Shown in pieces: positions 8,985 through 16,339 of a stretch of DNA of 36,392 bases (positions are counted from its first letter, which is position 1; each line of letters begins with the position of its first letter). Source of the stretch: Parvibaculum sp. (GTDB taxonomy: Bacteria > Pseudomonadota > Alphaproteobacteria > Parvibaculales > Parvibaculaceae); NCBI GenBank assembly GCA_019635975.1, contig JAHBYM010000014.1, positions 1-36,392 of the forward strand, read 5' to 3'. Position numbers and translations under genes: made by a program. The notes beneath the pieces were generated by a model that was not told the origin of the DNA, did not search any database, and saw nothing but the letters and a program-made list of their open reading frames with translations.

Positions 8985-9010
8985 AAAGGCGGGTCCGAAG
9001 ACCCGCCTTT
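8985..9010 (-). terminator. Terminator of flagellin gene 2
   Basis: Perfect 11-bp stem AAAGGCGGGTC / GACCCGCCTTT with a 4-base loop, 32 bp past the flagellin 2 stop. On the minus strand a T-run (TTTTTCCTTTTT) follows, so this is a classic intrinsic terminator that isolates the two flagellin transcripts. Confidence 0.92.
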
Positions 9011-9041
9011 AGAAGCGGTGTATCGCTTGTATTGTCCGAGC

Positions 9042-10223
9042 TTAGCCGAAGAGGCGCAGGACGCCCTGTTCGGCCTGGTTGGCCAGCGAGAGCGCCGTGG
9101 TGCCCAACTGCTGGCGCGTCTGGAGGGCCAGCATCTTGGCGCCTTCCTCGTTGGTGTCGGCGACCACTAGGCTCGAAGCACCGGATTCCAGCGTGTTGAT
9201 CAGCGACTTGGTGAAGTCCTGGCGGATCTGCACGACGCCGAGATTGGCGCCGAAAGTCGAGGCCTGCTGGCGCAGCACATTGGTGGCGGCGTTCAGGTTT
9301 TCGACGAAGGCCTTGATTGCGGCGTCGAGAGCAAAACCGTGATCGCCGGATTCGCTGGCGACCTCGGCGATGTTCAGTGCGCCGTCCGGCGTCAGCGAGA
9401 CGCCCTGGATGTCGAGCTGGCTCGTCTGTTCGGTGTTGAAGAAGACGCTGAGCAGGTCGCTGCCCTTCAGCAGGTTGACGCCCTTGTAGCTCGCGTCGCC
9501 GGCCAACTGGTCGATCTGCTCGCGCAGATTGTTGAAGTCGCGTTCGTATTTGTCGCGATTGACACCGTCGGTCGCCGTGGTGCGGCTGCCGACAAGTCCA
9601 TCGAGGCTGACGGCCGTACCGCTGTCGTTGGCGGAAATCGAAATATCGCGGCCATTCGCGGCGGTGAACTGCAACTGGCCCTCAGCGGTGAGCGTCGCGG
9701 TGAGCGGTTCGTCGCCGTCGAAAGTGGCGGCGACCCAGTCCATAAGGGCCGTGACGGTGGCGACCTGGGTCGAGCCGGCGCCGATGGTCACGTTGTGGGT
9801 GACCTCGCCGACCGTGACGACGATCTGGTGGCCGGCGGACAGTCCGCCGAGGCCCGCGAGCGCCCGTCCGCCTGTGAGCGGCGTGTTCTGGTTGCCGGTC
9901 AGGACCGTTGCCTTGATCTTGGTTTCGAGCGCCTGGTTGGCGACCGATTTCATGCTGTCCACGAGCTTCAGGATCGACTTGATGCCCTGATCCGCCGCTT
10001 CCAGCGTCTGCACCGCCTGACCCATCGAGTCGAGCAGGTTGTTCAAATCCGAGGCACGGTTGTTGAGACCCTGCGCCGTGAAGAAAGCCGTCGGGCTGTC
10101 GACCGCGCTGCGGACCTTCAGACCCGTTGCAAGGCGGAGCTGCGATTCATCGAGCAGCCTTGCGGTATTCTGCATGCTGAGCAGATTTGACCGGATCGCA
10201 CCGGAAAGGACCACATCAGCCAT
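9042..10223 (-). CDS. Flagellin 2
   Basis: 393-residue flagellin paralogue. The conserved D0/D1 ends are present: AIRSNLLSMQNTARLLDESQ, then RLATGLKVRSAVDSPTAFFT at the start, and FTKSLINTLESGASSLVVAD with ALQTRQQLGTTALSLANQAE at the end. The variable centre (about 120-225) again has beta-strand IN-like character (HQIVVTVGEVTHNVTIGAGS). It differs clearly from flagellin 1, so the filament is likely to use two distinct subunits. It lies downstream of the FlmG-like glycosyltransferase gene on the same strand, with a 329-bp gap that should hold its promoter. Confidence 0.95.
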   Translation of the reverse strand: MADVVLSGAIRSNLLSMQNTARLLDESQLRLATGLKVRSAVDSPTAFFTAQGLNNRASDLNNLLDSMGQAVQTLEAADQGIKSILKLVDSMKSVANQALETKIKATVLTGNQNTPLTGGRALAGLGGLSAGHQIVVTVGEVTHNVTIGAGSTQVATVTALMDWVAATFDGDEPLTATLTAEGQLQFTAANGRDISISANDSGTAVSLDGLVGSRTTATDGVNRDKYERDFNNLREQIDQLAGDASYKGVNLLKGSDLLSVFFNTEQTSQLDIQGVSLTPDGALNIAEVASESGDHGFALDAAIKAFVENLNAATNVLRQQASTFGANLGVVQIRQDFTKSLINTLESGASSLVVADTNEEGAKMLALQTRQQLGTTALSLANQAEQGVLRLFG

Positions 10224-10552
10224 TGTCTCTACCCTCCAGGGTTTGGCTCGGCCGTCTCATGGCGGCACGGGCACTACACTCGGCATTAATCATTAATTCG
10301 ACGTAAACAGTCCGAACTGCATTTCGATTTGGCTGTCGATCCGCCGATTGAAGATCGTCAACCGCTTCGCCGTCGAACCGGGGGCGTGAGGCAATCTGGA
10401 TTGCGATCCTGCACCCGCGATTTCATCTGCCGTTCTCTTCGCAAAGGCCGGGCCAGAAATAAAACAGAATAGAATCAACGGGTTATGTGGAGGGCGCGTG
10501 AAGATGGCTGGCAGGAACTGCCGCGGACCGGGAAAGTTTTGCCGAGCCGAGC
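10224..10552 (-). other. 329-bp non-coding region upstream of flagellin 2
   Basis: No convincing gene is seen. The part nearest flagellin 2 should hold its promoter. An AT-rich block with ATTAAT-c-ATTAAT at 10285-10297 stands out, but I found no good sigma-54 match, CtrA box or CGGCA-N5-TGCCG palindrome. The far end is only weakly featured. Confidence 0.5.
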
Positions 10553-12175
10553 TCAACCGCGGACGAATGCGGCGACGTCCACCGCAATGCGTTCGATCAA
10601 TGCCGAGCGGTCAGTGGTTTGATCGAGTGCATAGCAACGCATTGTGGGAAACCAGGGCAGGCGATCGGTGCCGAGTTTCGTCCATGCCCGCGGTGCGGTG
10701 TAGTGAAAGCAGGGAACGCCGAGACCGGCCGCGAGTGTGGCCGGAAAGCTCGACGGCGCAACCGCGGCTTCCATGCAGGCGCTCAGCGCAGCCGCACCCT
10801 CGATATCGTTGAACAGGTCGAGACCGGGCATCCGGTGAAGTGTCATGCCGAAATCGCGCTGCAAGGCGGCTGCTTCCTCGGTCACATCCGTATATTGCAG
10901 ATTGACGATCCGGGCTCCTTCAATGGCGAACAGCTCTTTCCAGTCGTTCAGATCGGTGTAGAGGCGCGATCGAAGGCTGGTCTTGACGGCCGAACTCCAG
11001 GACAGACCGATCACGGGGCCGGAGCCGAGCGTGTCGAGCCATGCGCGGCACTCCGCGACGCGCGCCGGGTCCGGCACGAGAAAACGCGGTTCCGCGGGGA
11101 AGGCGTCGAGGTTGCGGCGCAGCAGCGCGGCCGCCATGCCGGCAGGCGCCGTGAAATCGAAATCGACGTCGCCATAGTTTTCGAGACCGGTCGACGTCGC
11201 GGTTTCGGCGCGCACCGTCGCTTCGGGCCATGTCCGGCGGTAAAGCGAAACCAGGCGCGGGTTGGTTTCAATAATGACGTGGCCGGCGCGGGCGATCAGG
11301 TCGGTGTAGCAGGTCGAAAAGATCACATCGTCGCCGATGCCTTGTTCCCGCCAGACCATGATTGTCTTGCCGGTGAGGTCTTCGCCCTCCCAGATCAACC
11401 CCGGAAAGGGGCGACAGGGCAGGCGTTGGCCGCAGGCAAAGCCGAAGCCGTACATGTCCCAGCCCGCCTCGATATGGCCGGTTGCGAGGAGGAGACGAGC
11501 GAGATTCCAGCGTGTGGCGTCGCAATCGGGCTTCAGCAGAAGCGCCTGTTCGCAGATTTTCAGCGCTTCGTCGTGCCTGCCGATCGATTCGAGCATGGCC
11601 GCGAAGTTGGTGTAGACCGTTGGACTGTTCGGCTTCAACTCGATCGCGCGGCGGTAGCAGATCATGGCATCGTCGAACTGGGCAGCATTGGCGAGAATCC
11701 GCCCGAGCGACGCATAGGCATCGGCCGCATTTGGATCGAGTTCCAGTGTGCGGGAGAGGAGATCCGCAGCGCGCTGCGCTTCACCGCGTTCGTCGAGCAG
11801 ATTGGCAAGATTGACGAGGGCGACCGGCGCGTCAGGCGTGATCGTCAACACGCGCTCGTAGAGTTTCTCGGCGAGACGGTAGTGCTGGATAGCGAGACAG
11901 ACCTGCGCAAGCTCATAAAGCGGCTGTTCGTTGTTTTCGGTTTCGGCCGCGACGCCGTCGAGCATTTCAACGGCTTCCTGCGATCGGCCGGTGGCTATCA
12001 GCGATCGGGCGAGACCCGTCAGTGCCGCCTTGTCGTCCGGCTGGGCGGCCAGCACCTTGCGGAAGCGCGATACAGCCTCGGCGTGGCGGTCCTGGGCCTG
12101 AAGCCGGAGGCCCTGTTCGAGTTTCTTGCGGATTGTGCCGCTGTCGCCTTCGCGCCGTTTCTTCAATGCAGACAT
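10553..12175 (-). CDS. TPR protein with glycosyltransferase-like C-terminus (FlmG-like flagellin glycosyltransferase)
   Basis: 540-residue protein. Residues about 20-245 form tandem tetratricopeptide repeats (for example AVSRFRKVLAAQPDDKAAL and AAQFDDAMICYRRAIELKPN). The C-terminal half is like GT41/GT9-type glycosyltransferases: WEGEDLTGKTIMVWREQGIG, then DDVIFSTCYTDL, GPVIGLSWSSAVKT and a late SACMEAAVAPSSFPATLAAG that fits the nucleotide-sugar site. This two-part layout matches Caulobacter FlmG, whose TPR half binds flagellin and whose other half adds pseudaminic acid-type sugar to it. Position beside two flagellin genes supports that role. No pseudaminic acid pathway genes are in the window. 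Domain layout is seen; the FlmG identity is inferred. A general TPR glycosyltransferase is the alternative. Confidence 0.72.
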   Translation of the reverse strand: MSALKKRREGDSGTIRKKLEQGLRLQAQDRHAEAVSRFRKVLAAQPDDKAALTGLARSLIATGRSQEAVEMLDGVAAETENNEQPLYELAQVCLAIQHYRLAEKLYERVLTITPDAPVALVNLANLLDERGEAQRAADLLSRTLELDPNAADAYASLGRILANAAQFDDAMICYRRAIELKPNSPTVYTNFAAMLESIGRHDEALKICEQALLLKPDCDATRWNLARLLLATGHIEAGWDMYGFGFACGQRLPCRPFPGLIWEGEDLTGKTIMVWREQGIGDDVIFSTCYTDLIARAGHVIIETNPRLVSLYRRTWPEATVRAETATSTGLENYGDVDFDFTAPAGMAAALLRRNLDAFPAEPRFLVPDPARVAECRAWLDTLGSGPVIGLSWSSAVKTSLRSRLYTDLNDWKELFAIEGARIVNLQYTDVTEEAAALQRDFGMTLHRMPGLDLFNDIEGAAALSACMEAAVAPSSFPATLAAGLGVPCFHYTAPRAWTKLGTDRLPWFPTMRCYALDQTTDRSALIERIAVDVAAFVRG

Positions 12176-12271
12176 GCCGGATGTCGCTCCCGTATCCCGC
12201 CCGTTCGATTCCGAGTGCCTATCTGCGGGCCATCGTGGTTACCACCGGGTTAACGGCGGATGCAACGCAGT

Positions 12272-12751
12272 TCAGATTCGGGCGTCGAGCGTGAGAGAGG
12301 CGGGCGCGGCCGGATTTCCGGCACGGCGGGCGGCCGGGGCGGCGTCGCGGCCATAGCCCAGTGTCGGCGCGGCGCGTTCGTTCATCGCGCTGGCGACCAT
12401 GCGGATCAGGCCTTCGGATACCGAGCGGGCGGCGTTGAGCGCCTCGCCGTTTTCGGCCAATGCACGGTCGAGTTCGATCATCGCCGTTTTCAGCTTCGAG
12501 ACGCGCTCGGCCGGCGCGCGGTCGATCAGGTCCTTGCGGCGGCGGATCGCTTCGGCGTCCATCGCGTAGTCGTTGGCGATGCGGATTTTTTCAGGTTGCA
12601 GCGCGGCGACCTCGGACCGGGCGCGGTCGCGCAGAAAGCCCGTCTCGCGCCGCACGATATCGGTCAGGCCGGCCGTCAGTTCGAGCATCCGTTCGACCAG
12701 ATCGGCGGGTGTCAGCGCTTCGGCGGCGGTGCGGCGGGCGGTTGCTGTCAT
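12272..12751 (-). CDS. FlgN-like flagellar chaperone/regulator (FlbY family)
   Basis: 159-residue, mainly helical cytoplasmic protein. It has long amphipathic helices (LVERMLELTAGLTDIVRRET, then EVAALQPEKIRIANDYAMDA) and a Pro/Ala-rich tail. The fold and position match FlgN-type export chaperones for FlgK/FlgL, called FlbY in Caulobacter. It starts inside the end of flgJ (4-bp overlap), so flgI-flgJ-flbY form one coupled operon, the same order as in Caulobacter. It is identified mostly by context and helical pattern, so the family is likely but the chaperone role is not proven. Confidence 0.7.
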   Translation of the reverse strand: MTATARRTAAEALTPADLVERMLELTAGLTDIVRRETGFLRDRARSEVAALQPEKIRIANDYAMDAEAIRRRKDLIDRAPAERVSKLKTAMIELDRALAENGEALNAARSVSEGLIRMVASAMNERAAPTLGYGRDAAPAARRAGNPAAPASLTLDARI

Positions 12752-13065
12752 TTGGGCGCTTCCTGCATCTTCAGCATCTCGCGATAGACGACGTCGGCAA
12801 GGCCGATGCCGCCGCTTTTGACCATCTCGCGGCCATATTGTTCGACGAGCAGCGAGCGGAACATGTTTTCGCCGGGTCCGCCGCCAAAGGCATCGTCCTG
12901 GCCGGTTCCTTCGAACATCGGCTGCAGAAGCACCGAAACGAACTGGGCCTCGAAATCGCGCGCGGTTTCCCAGGCGCGCATGTCGCGCGGCTCGGCGGCC
13001 GGCTTCGGCGCCGGCGCGTGCGTAAAGGGCTGGGGCGGGACGGGGAGGGCTGCGAGGTTCATCAC
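12748..13065 (-). CDS. flgJ: Flagellar rod-binding protein FlgJ (rod-binding domain only)
   Basis: 105-residue rod-assembly factor containing only the rod-binding domain (PF10135): RDFEAQFVSVLLQPMFEG, then GENMFRSLLVEQYGREMVKS and GIGLADVVYREMLKMQ. It lacks the C-terminal muramidase domain of enteric FlgJ, as is usual in alphaproteobacteria, so a separate peptidoglycan hydrolase must open the wall. A proline-rich stretch (about 9-25) precedes the domain. It overlaps flgI by 4 bp upstream and flbY by 4 bp downstream. Confidence 0.92.
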   Translation of the reverse strand: MMNLAALPVPPQPFTHAPAPKPAAEPRDMRAWETARDFEAQFVSVLLQPMFEGTGQDDAFGGGPGENMFRSLLVEQYGREMVKSGGIGLADVVYREMLKMQEAPK

Positions 13066-14201
13066 ATCACCTCAATGTTGGCCTGCAAGGCGCCGGCGGA
13101 CTTGATCGCCTGCAAAATGGTGATCATGTCGCGCGGGCTGACGCCGAGCGCGTTGAGCCCGTCGACAAGTTCCTTCAGGCTGATGCTGCCGTCGATAATG
13201 CCGAGCTTCTTGCCGCCCTCTTCGTCGACCGTGACGTTTGTCCGCGGTACGACAACCGTGTCGCCCTGCGTCGAGAAGGGCGACGGCTGGCTGACCTGTG
13301 GGGTTTCGTTGACCGAGATGGTGAGATTGCCCTGTGCGATCGCGACCTGACTGACGCGGACGTCCTGGCCCATGACGATGACGCCGGATGCTTCGTCGAT
13401 GACGACGCGGGCGGCGAGATCGGGCTGGACGCGCAATTGTTCGATGTCGGTGAGAAGGCCGACGACACCGCCGCGATATCCGGCGGGCATGCGGAGTTGC
13501 ACCGTGGTCGGATTGTCGGCGGTTGCCGTGCTGGCGCCGAGATAGGTGTTGATGGCGGCGGCAACGCGCTGTGCCGTCGTCAGGTCCGGATTGCGCAGCG
13601 AAAGGCGCAGCGAGCGCAGTTCGGACAACTGGAATTCGAGTTCGCGCTCGACAATGGCGCCGTTGGCGATGCGGCCATTGGTCGGTACGCCGCGCACGAC
13701 CGAAGAGGCTTCGCCCTTGGCCGAGAAACCGCCGGTTGCAACCGAACCCTGGGCGACGGCATAGACCTGGCCGTCGGCGCCCATCAGCGGTGTCACCAGC
13801 AGTACGCCGCCCTGCAGGTTGGTCGCGTCGCCAAGCGCCGAGACCGTTACGTCGATGCGGGTGCCCTGGGCGGCAAAGGCCGGCAGATCGGCCGAAACCA
13901 TGACGGCGGCGACGTTGGCGGTTTTCAACGTCGTGCCGCGCGTGTTGACGCCAAGGCGTTCCAGCATGCCGATCAGGCTCTGCTGGGTGAAGGGCGCGTT
14001 GCGGAGCGTGTCACCGGTGCCGTTGAGGCCGACCACGAGGCCGTAACCGACCAGCATGTTGTCGCGGATACCTTCGACATCGACGATGTCCTTGATGCGC
14101 GAGCTGGCGCTTGCCTCGACCGGCATGGTGGCGGTCAGAAGGGCGGCGGCGAGCACGAGCGTCAGGAAGGAGCGGAGACGAAGGGCAATAAGCCGGGACA
14201 T
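13062..14201 (-). CDS. flgI: Flagellar P-ring protein FlgI
   Basis: 379-residue periplasmic protein that forms the P-ring around the rod. A Sec signal peptide (MSRLIALRLRSFLTLVLAAA, then a cut after EASA) precedes the mature start SRIKDIVDVEGIRDNMLVGY. GLVVGLNGTGDTL and the C-terminal LVDGLNALGVSPRDMITILQ are family hallmarks. An ATG 51 bases upstream is in frame, but 14201 places the signal peptide at the N-terminus, so it is preferred. It is transcribed divergently from fliX, with a control region holding a CtrA box and an ftr-like palindrome between them, and heads the flgI-flgJ-flbY operon. Confidence 0.94.
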   Translation of the reverse strand: MSRLIALRLRSFLTLVLAAALLTATMPVEASASSRIKDIVDVEGIRDNMLVGYGLVVGLNGTGDTLRNAPFTQQSLIGMLERLGVNTRGTTLKTANVAAVMVSADLPAFAAQGTRIDVTVSALGDATNLQGGVLLVTPLMGADGQVYAVAQGSVATGGFSAKGEASSVVRGVPTNGRIANGAIVERELEFQLSELRSLRLSLRNPDLTTAQRVAAAINTYLGASTATADNPTTVQLRMPAGYRGGVVGLLTDIEQLRVQPDLAARVVIDEASGVIVMGQDVRVSQVAIAQGNLTISVNETPQVSQPSPFSTQGDTVVVPRTNVTVDEEGGKKLGIIDGSISLKELVDGLNALGVSPRDMITILQAIKSAGALQANIEVM

Positions 14202-14272
14202 GGACCAACCGATCAATCGCTTGCGATACGGCGTCTCTCTAGCGAAAGACATGCCATCCGGCGGCCCGGCAC

Positions 14273-14285
14273 AACCATTTGATTT
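14273..14285 (-). promoter_or_regulatory. IHF-like site in the flgI/fliX control region
   Basis: Minus-strand AATCAAATGGTTG is a full match to WATCAANNNNTTR. It sits on the flgI side of the divergent control region, about 89 bp from the ftr-like palindrome. Its target promoter is unclear. Confidence 0.45.
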
Positions 14286-14360
14286 ATATAAGGTTTTTCA
14301 TTTTCCGGCGGCCGGCAGCCAGGTTTTGGCGGTGCTGCGCGGGCATCTCCTGCCGCGCGG

Positions 14361-14375
14361 CGGCAATTCCTGCCG
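14361..14375. promoter_or_regulatory. Candidate FlbD/ftr palindrome between flgI and fliX
   Basis: CGGCA-ATTCC-TGCCG differs from the flgE-upstream copy at one loop base. Its centre is 81 bp from the GG of the possible fliX sigma-54 element. It could act on either divergent gene. Confidence 0.6.
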
Positions 14376-14401
14376 CTGGCGGGTGACGGCGCAAGTTAAG
14401 A

Positions 14402-14416
14402 TTAACGCCGCTTTAA
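14402..14416. promoter_or_regulatory. CtrA box upstream of fliX / flgI
   Basis: TTAACGCCGCTTTAA is a perfect TTAA-N7-TTAA CtrA box, 69 bp upstream of the fliX ATG. It lies in the divergent spacer with flgI. This is the canonical position for a CtrA-activated early flagellar promoter. Confidence 0.75.
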
Positions 14417-14447
14417 GACCTCCGGTTCATTTTGGAGGGAGTGAAAC

Positions 14448-14463
14448 CGGACCGGCATTTGCC
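14448..14463 (+). promoter_or_regulatory. Possible sigma-54 element upstream of fliX
   Basis: CGGACCGGCATTTGCC has GG-N10-GC and TTGC, 8 of about 11 consensus positions. The predicted start is only about 12 nt from the fliX ATG, so the leader would be very short. The 81-bp spacing to the palindrome is the main support. Confidence 0.4.
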
Positions 14464-14484
14464 GGATCGCGGTGGGGCAGTGAA

Positions 14485-14919
14485 ATGAAGATCGGCAATA
14501 CCAGAGCGACATCCCAGAGCGGCGCGGCCCGCGGCGCTTCGGTTCGCAGCGGCGGCAGCGGCTTTGCGCCTGCGGGCGCCGGCGCCACGCGGGGGGCGGC
14601 CGGGCTTTCGGGACCGGCTTCGCTCGGGGCCGTCGATGCGTTGCTGGCGCTTCAGGAAACCGGTGGTGTCGACGACGCGCTCCATGCGCCGCGCCGCAAG
14701 GCTGTCGCCCGGGCCGAGGAAATGCTCGATATTCTCGATGACATCAAGCTGGCACTGCTGATGGGCCAGGTGCCGAAATCGAAGCTTTCCCGCCTTCTTT
14801 CGGTGGTCGAACGGCAGCTTGGCGGCATTGCCGATCCGGGCCTGCGCGATCTGCTCGACCAGATCGAACTCCGGGCGCGGGTCGAGCTGGCCAAGTTCGG
14901 AACCTATACCAAAGGCTAG
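14485..14919 (+). CDS. fliX: Flagellar assembly regulator FliX
   Basis: 144-residue FliX, an alphaproteobacterial cytoplasmic regulator. In Caulobacter it links completion of the early basal body to activity of the sigma-54 activator FlbD. A Gly/Ser/Ala-rich N-terminal tail (1-45) precedes the conserved part: VDALLALQETGGVDDAL, AEEMLDILDDIKLALLMGQV (about 76-95) and LDQIELRARVELAKF at the end. The frame is open upstream, but the ATG at 14485, behind GGTGGGG, gives the family-length protein. It is divergent from flgI, as in Caulobacter. flbD itself is not in the window. Confidence 0.92.
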   Translation: MKIGNTRATSQSGAARGASVRSGGSGFAPAGAGATRGAAGLSGPASLGAVDALLALQETGGVDDALHAPRRKAVARAEEMLDILDDIKLALLMGQVPKSKLSRLLSVVERQLGGIADPGLRDLLDQIELRARVELAKFGTYTKG

Positions 14920-14997
14920 GTTTTCGAGACGCTTTTCGGGCGCCGCGCATTCTCCGGATTTCACAGATATTTCACCGGCTTGGCGGGTCCATCGCTG

Positions 14998-15026
14998 TTG
15001 AGAATCGTGGGGCCGGTCGCTATAGT
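14998..15026 (+). promoter_or_regulatory. Housekeeping-type promoter of dksA
   Basis: TTGAGA and TATAGT are separated by exactly 17 bp, a near-consensus sigma-70 promoter. The predicted start is near 15034, about 38 nt before the dksA ATG. dksA is therefore probably transcribed independently of the flagellar genes. Confidence 0.7.
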
Positions 15027-15071
15027 CCGGCCCGTTTCCGCAAGGGACGCGTGCTGGAGAGATCGCTGCGA

Positions 15072-15488
15072 ATGGCCGTACGTTTACCCAAAGGCTACAT
15101 ACCGTCCGACGACGAGCCGTTTATGAACAAGCGGCAGAAGGAATATTTTCGCCGCAAGCTCGAGAAGTGGAAAGAAGACATCCTTATCGAGAACCGCGAA
15201 ACGCTGCAGCACCTGCAAGACGACAGCGCGCAGCATCCCGATCTTGCCGACCGCGCTTCCTCCGAAACCGAACGCTCTCTCGAACTGCGCACGCGCGACC
15301 GGCAGCGCAAACTGGTGGCCAAGATCGACGCGGCGCTCCGGCGGATCAGCGAAGGTACTTACGGCTATTGCGAGGAAACCGGCGAGCCGATCAGCCTGAA
15401 GCGGCTCGACGCGCGGCCGATCGCGACGCTGTCGATCGAGGCTCAGGAGCGGCACGAACGCCGCGAGAAGGTTTATCGCGACGATTGA
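15072..15488 (+). CDS. dksA: RNA polymerase-binding transcription factor DksA (single-Cys type)
   Basis: 138-residue DksA/TraR-family protein that binds the RNA polymerase secondary channel and works with ppGpp. The coiled coil spans about 20-85 (QKEYFRRKLEKWKEDILIEN, then ETERSLELRTRDRQRKLVAK). The globular end has YGYCEETGEPISLKRLDARP, then ATLSIEAQERHERR. Only the first of the four zinc-finger cysteines remains, so this is the zinc-independent form often seen in alphaproteobacteria. A GTG 21 bases upstream is possible, but the ATG has GGAGAGA at the right distance. It lies between fliX and a strong terminator. Confidence 0.92.
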   Translation: MAVRLPKGYIPSDDEPFMNKRQKEYFRRKLEKWKEDILIENRETLQHLQDDSAQHPDLADRASSETERSLELRTRDRQRKLVAKIDAALRRISEGTYGYCEETGEPISLKRLDARPIATLSIEAQERHERREKVYRDD

Positions 15489-15511
15489 GATGCCGGCGAT
15501 ACGAAGATGCG

Positions 15512-15542
15512 AAAACGCGGCCCGAAAACGGGGCCGCGTTTT
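15512..15542. terminator. Bidirectional terminator between dksA and flgH
   Basis: Perfect 12-bp stem AAAACGCGGCCC / GGGCCGCGTTTT with a 7-base loop, flanked by A- and T-tracts. It serves the convergent dksA (plus) and flgH (minus) genes. Confidence 0.92.
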
Positions 15543-15560
15543 GCTTTTGAAGGATGGCGA

Positions 15561-16298
15561 TCAGAACGGCATCAGGATGTCGAAGAGCTGCTGGCCGTAG
15601 CGCGCCTGTTGCACGTCGGAGATTTGGCCCTGGCCGCCATAGGCGATGCGGGCTTCCGCGATCTGGGTGTGCTGGATCGTGTTGATGTTCGAAATGTCCT
15701 CGGGCCGGACGATGCCGGTGACGTCGAGTTCGCGTACTTCGAAATTGACGCGGACCTGCTGGCGACCGGAAATGACCAGGTTGCCGTTGGGCAGGACCTG
15801 GGTGACGACGGCGGCGACTGTCAGCTCGATCTTTTCGCGACGGTCGACCGAGCCCGCACCGGTGCTGGAGCTGTTGGAGCCGAGATTTGCAAGGTTGGTG
15901 TTGTCGACCGCGTTCGGAAAGACCTTGCCGAGATAGCTCTCGTAGCCAAGCAGGTTGTCGACGGAAGCGTTCTCGGCATTGGCGCGGCTGCGCTTGGTCG
16001 TGTTGTCGACCTTGGCATTGTCGGAAATGTTGATCAGTACCGTCAGGATGTCACCGACGCGGGCTGCGCGCTGGTCGCGGAAGAAGGCGCGCGAGCCGGA
16101 GCGCCAGAGCGAATTCGGCTGATAGACGATTTCTTCGGCCGCCGGCATGGGCATCGAAACGCGCGGCTCGATCGTGCCGACAGGCGCCATGTCGGGTGCC
16201 TTGCCGATGTTGGCGATACGATCGGCGCTGTTGCAGCCAGCCAGCGTCGCGGCGACGAGGACAGCAGCGATGAGGCGGCAAGTGGAACTGACAAACAT
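15561..16298 (-). CDS. flgH: Flagellar L-ring lipoprotein FlgH
   Basis: 245-residue outer-membrane lipoprotein forming the L-ring. The lipobox LAGC ends at Cys22, after a hydrophobic stretch (RLIAAVLVAAT). Family motifs are SLWRSGSRAFFRDQRAARVG (about 75-94), DILTVLINISDNA and the C-terminal ARYGQQLFDILMPF. The same frame stays open upstream through flgA, but the ATG at 16298 starts the lipoprotein signal and has AAAGG before it. It is last in the flgF-flgG-flgA-flgH operon and ends just before a terminator. Confidence 0.95.
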   Translation of the reverse strand: MFVSSTCRLIAAVLVAATLAGCNSADRIANIGKAPDMAPVGTIEPRVSMPMPAAEEIVYQPNSLWRSGSRAFFRDQRAARVGDILTVLINISDNAKVDNTTKRSRANAENASVDNLLGYESYLGKVFPNAVDNTNLANLGSNSSSTGAGSVDRREKIELTVAAVVTQVLPNGNLVISGRQQVRVNFEVRELDVTGIVRPEDISNINTIQHTQIAEARIAYGGQGQISDVQQARYGQQLFDILMPF

Positions 16299-16339
16299 CG
16301 TTTTTGAACCTTTTCGGTCGGAACTTTTTTGTATTGCGA

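Noticed and set aside
10619-12253. 544-residue open frame on the plus strand opposite the TPR/glycosyltransferase
   Set aside because: The minus strand has TPR and glycosyltransferase motifs; the plus frame shows no domain and is Arg/Gly-rich.
14250-14267. Minus-strand GG-N10-GC upstream of flgI
   Set aside because: It is a weak match at other consensus positions, about 102 bp from the palindrome; not enough to call a promoter.
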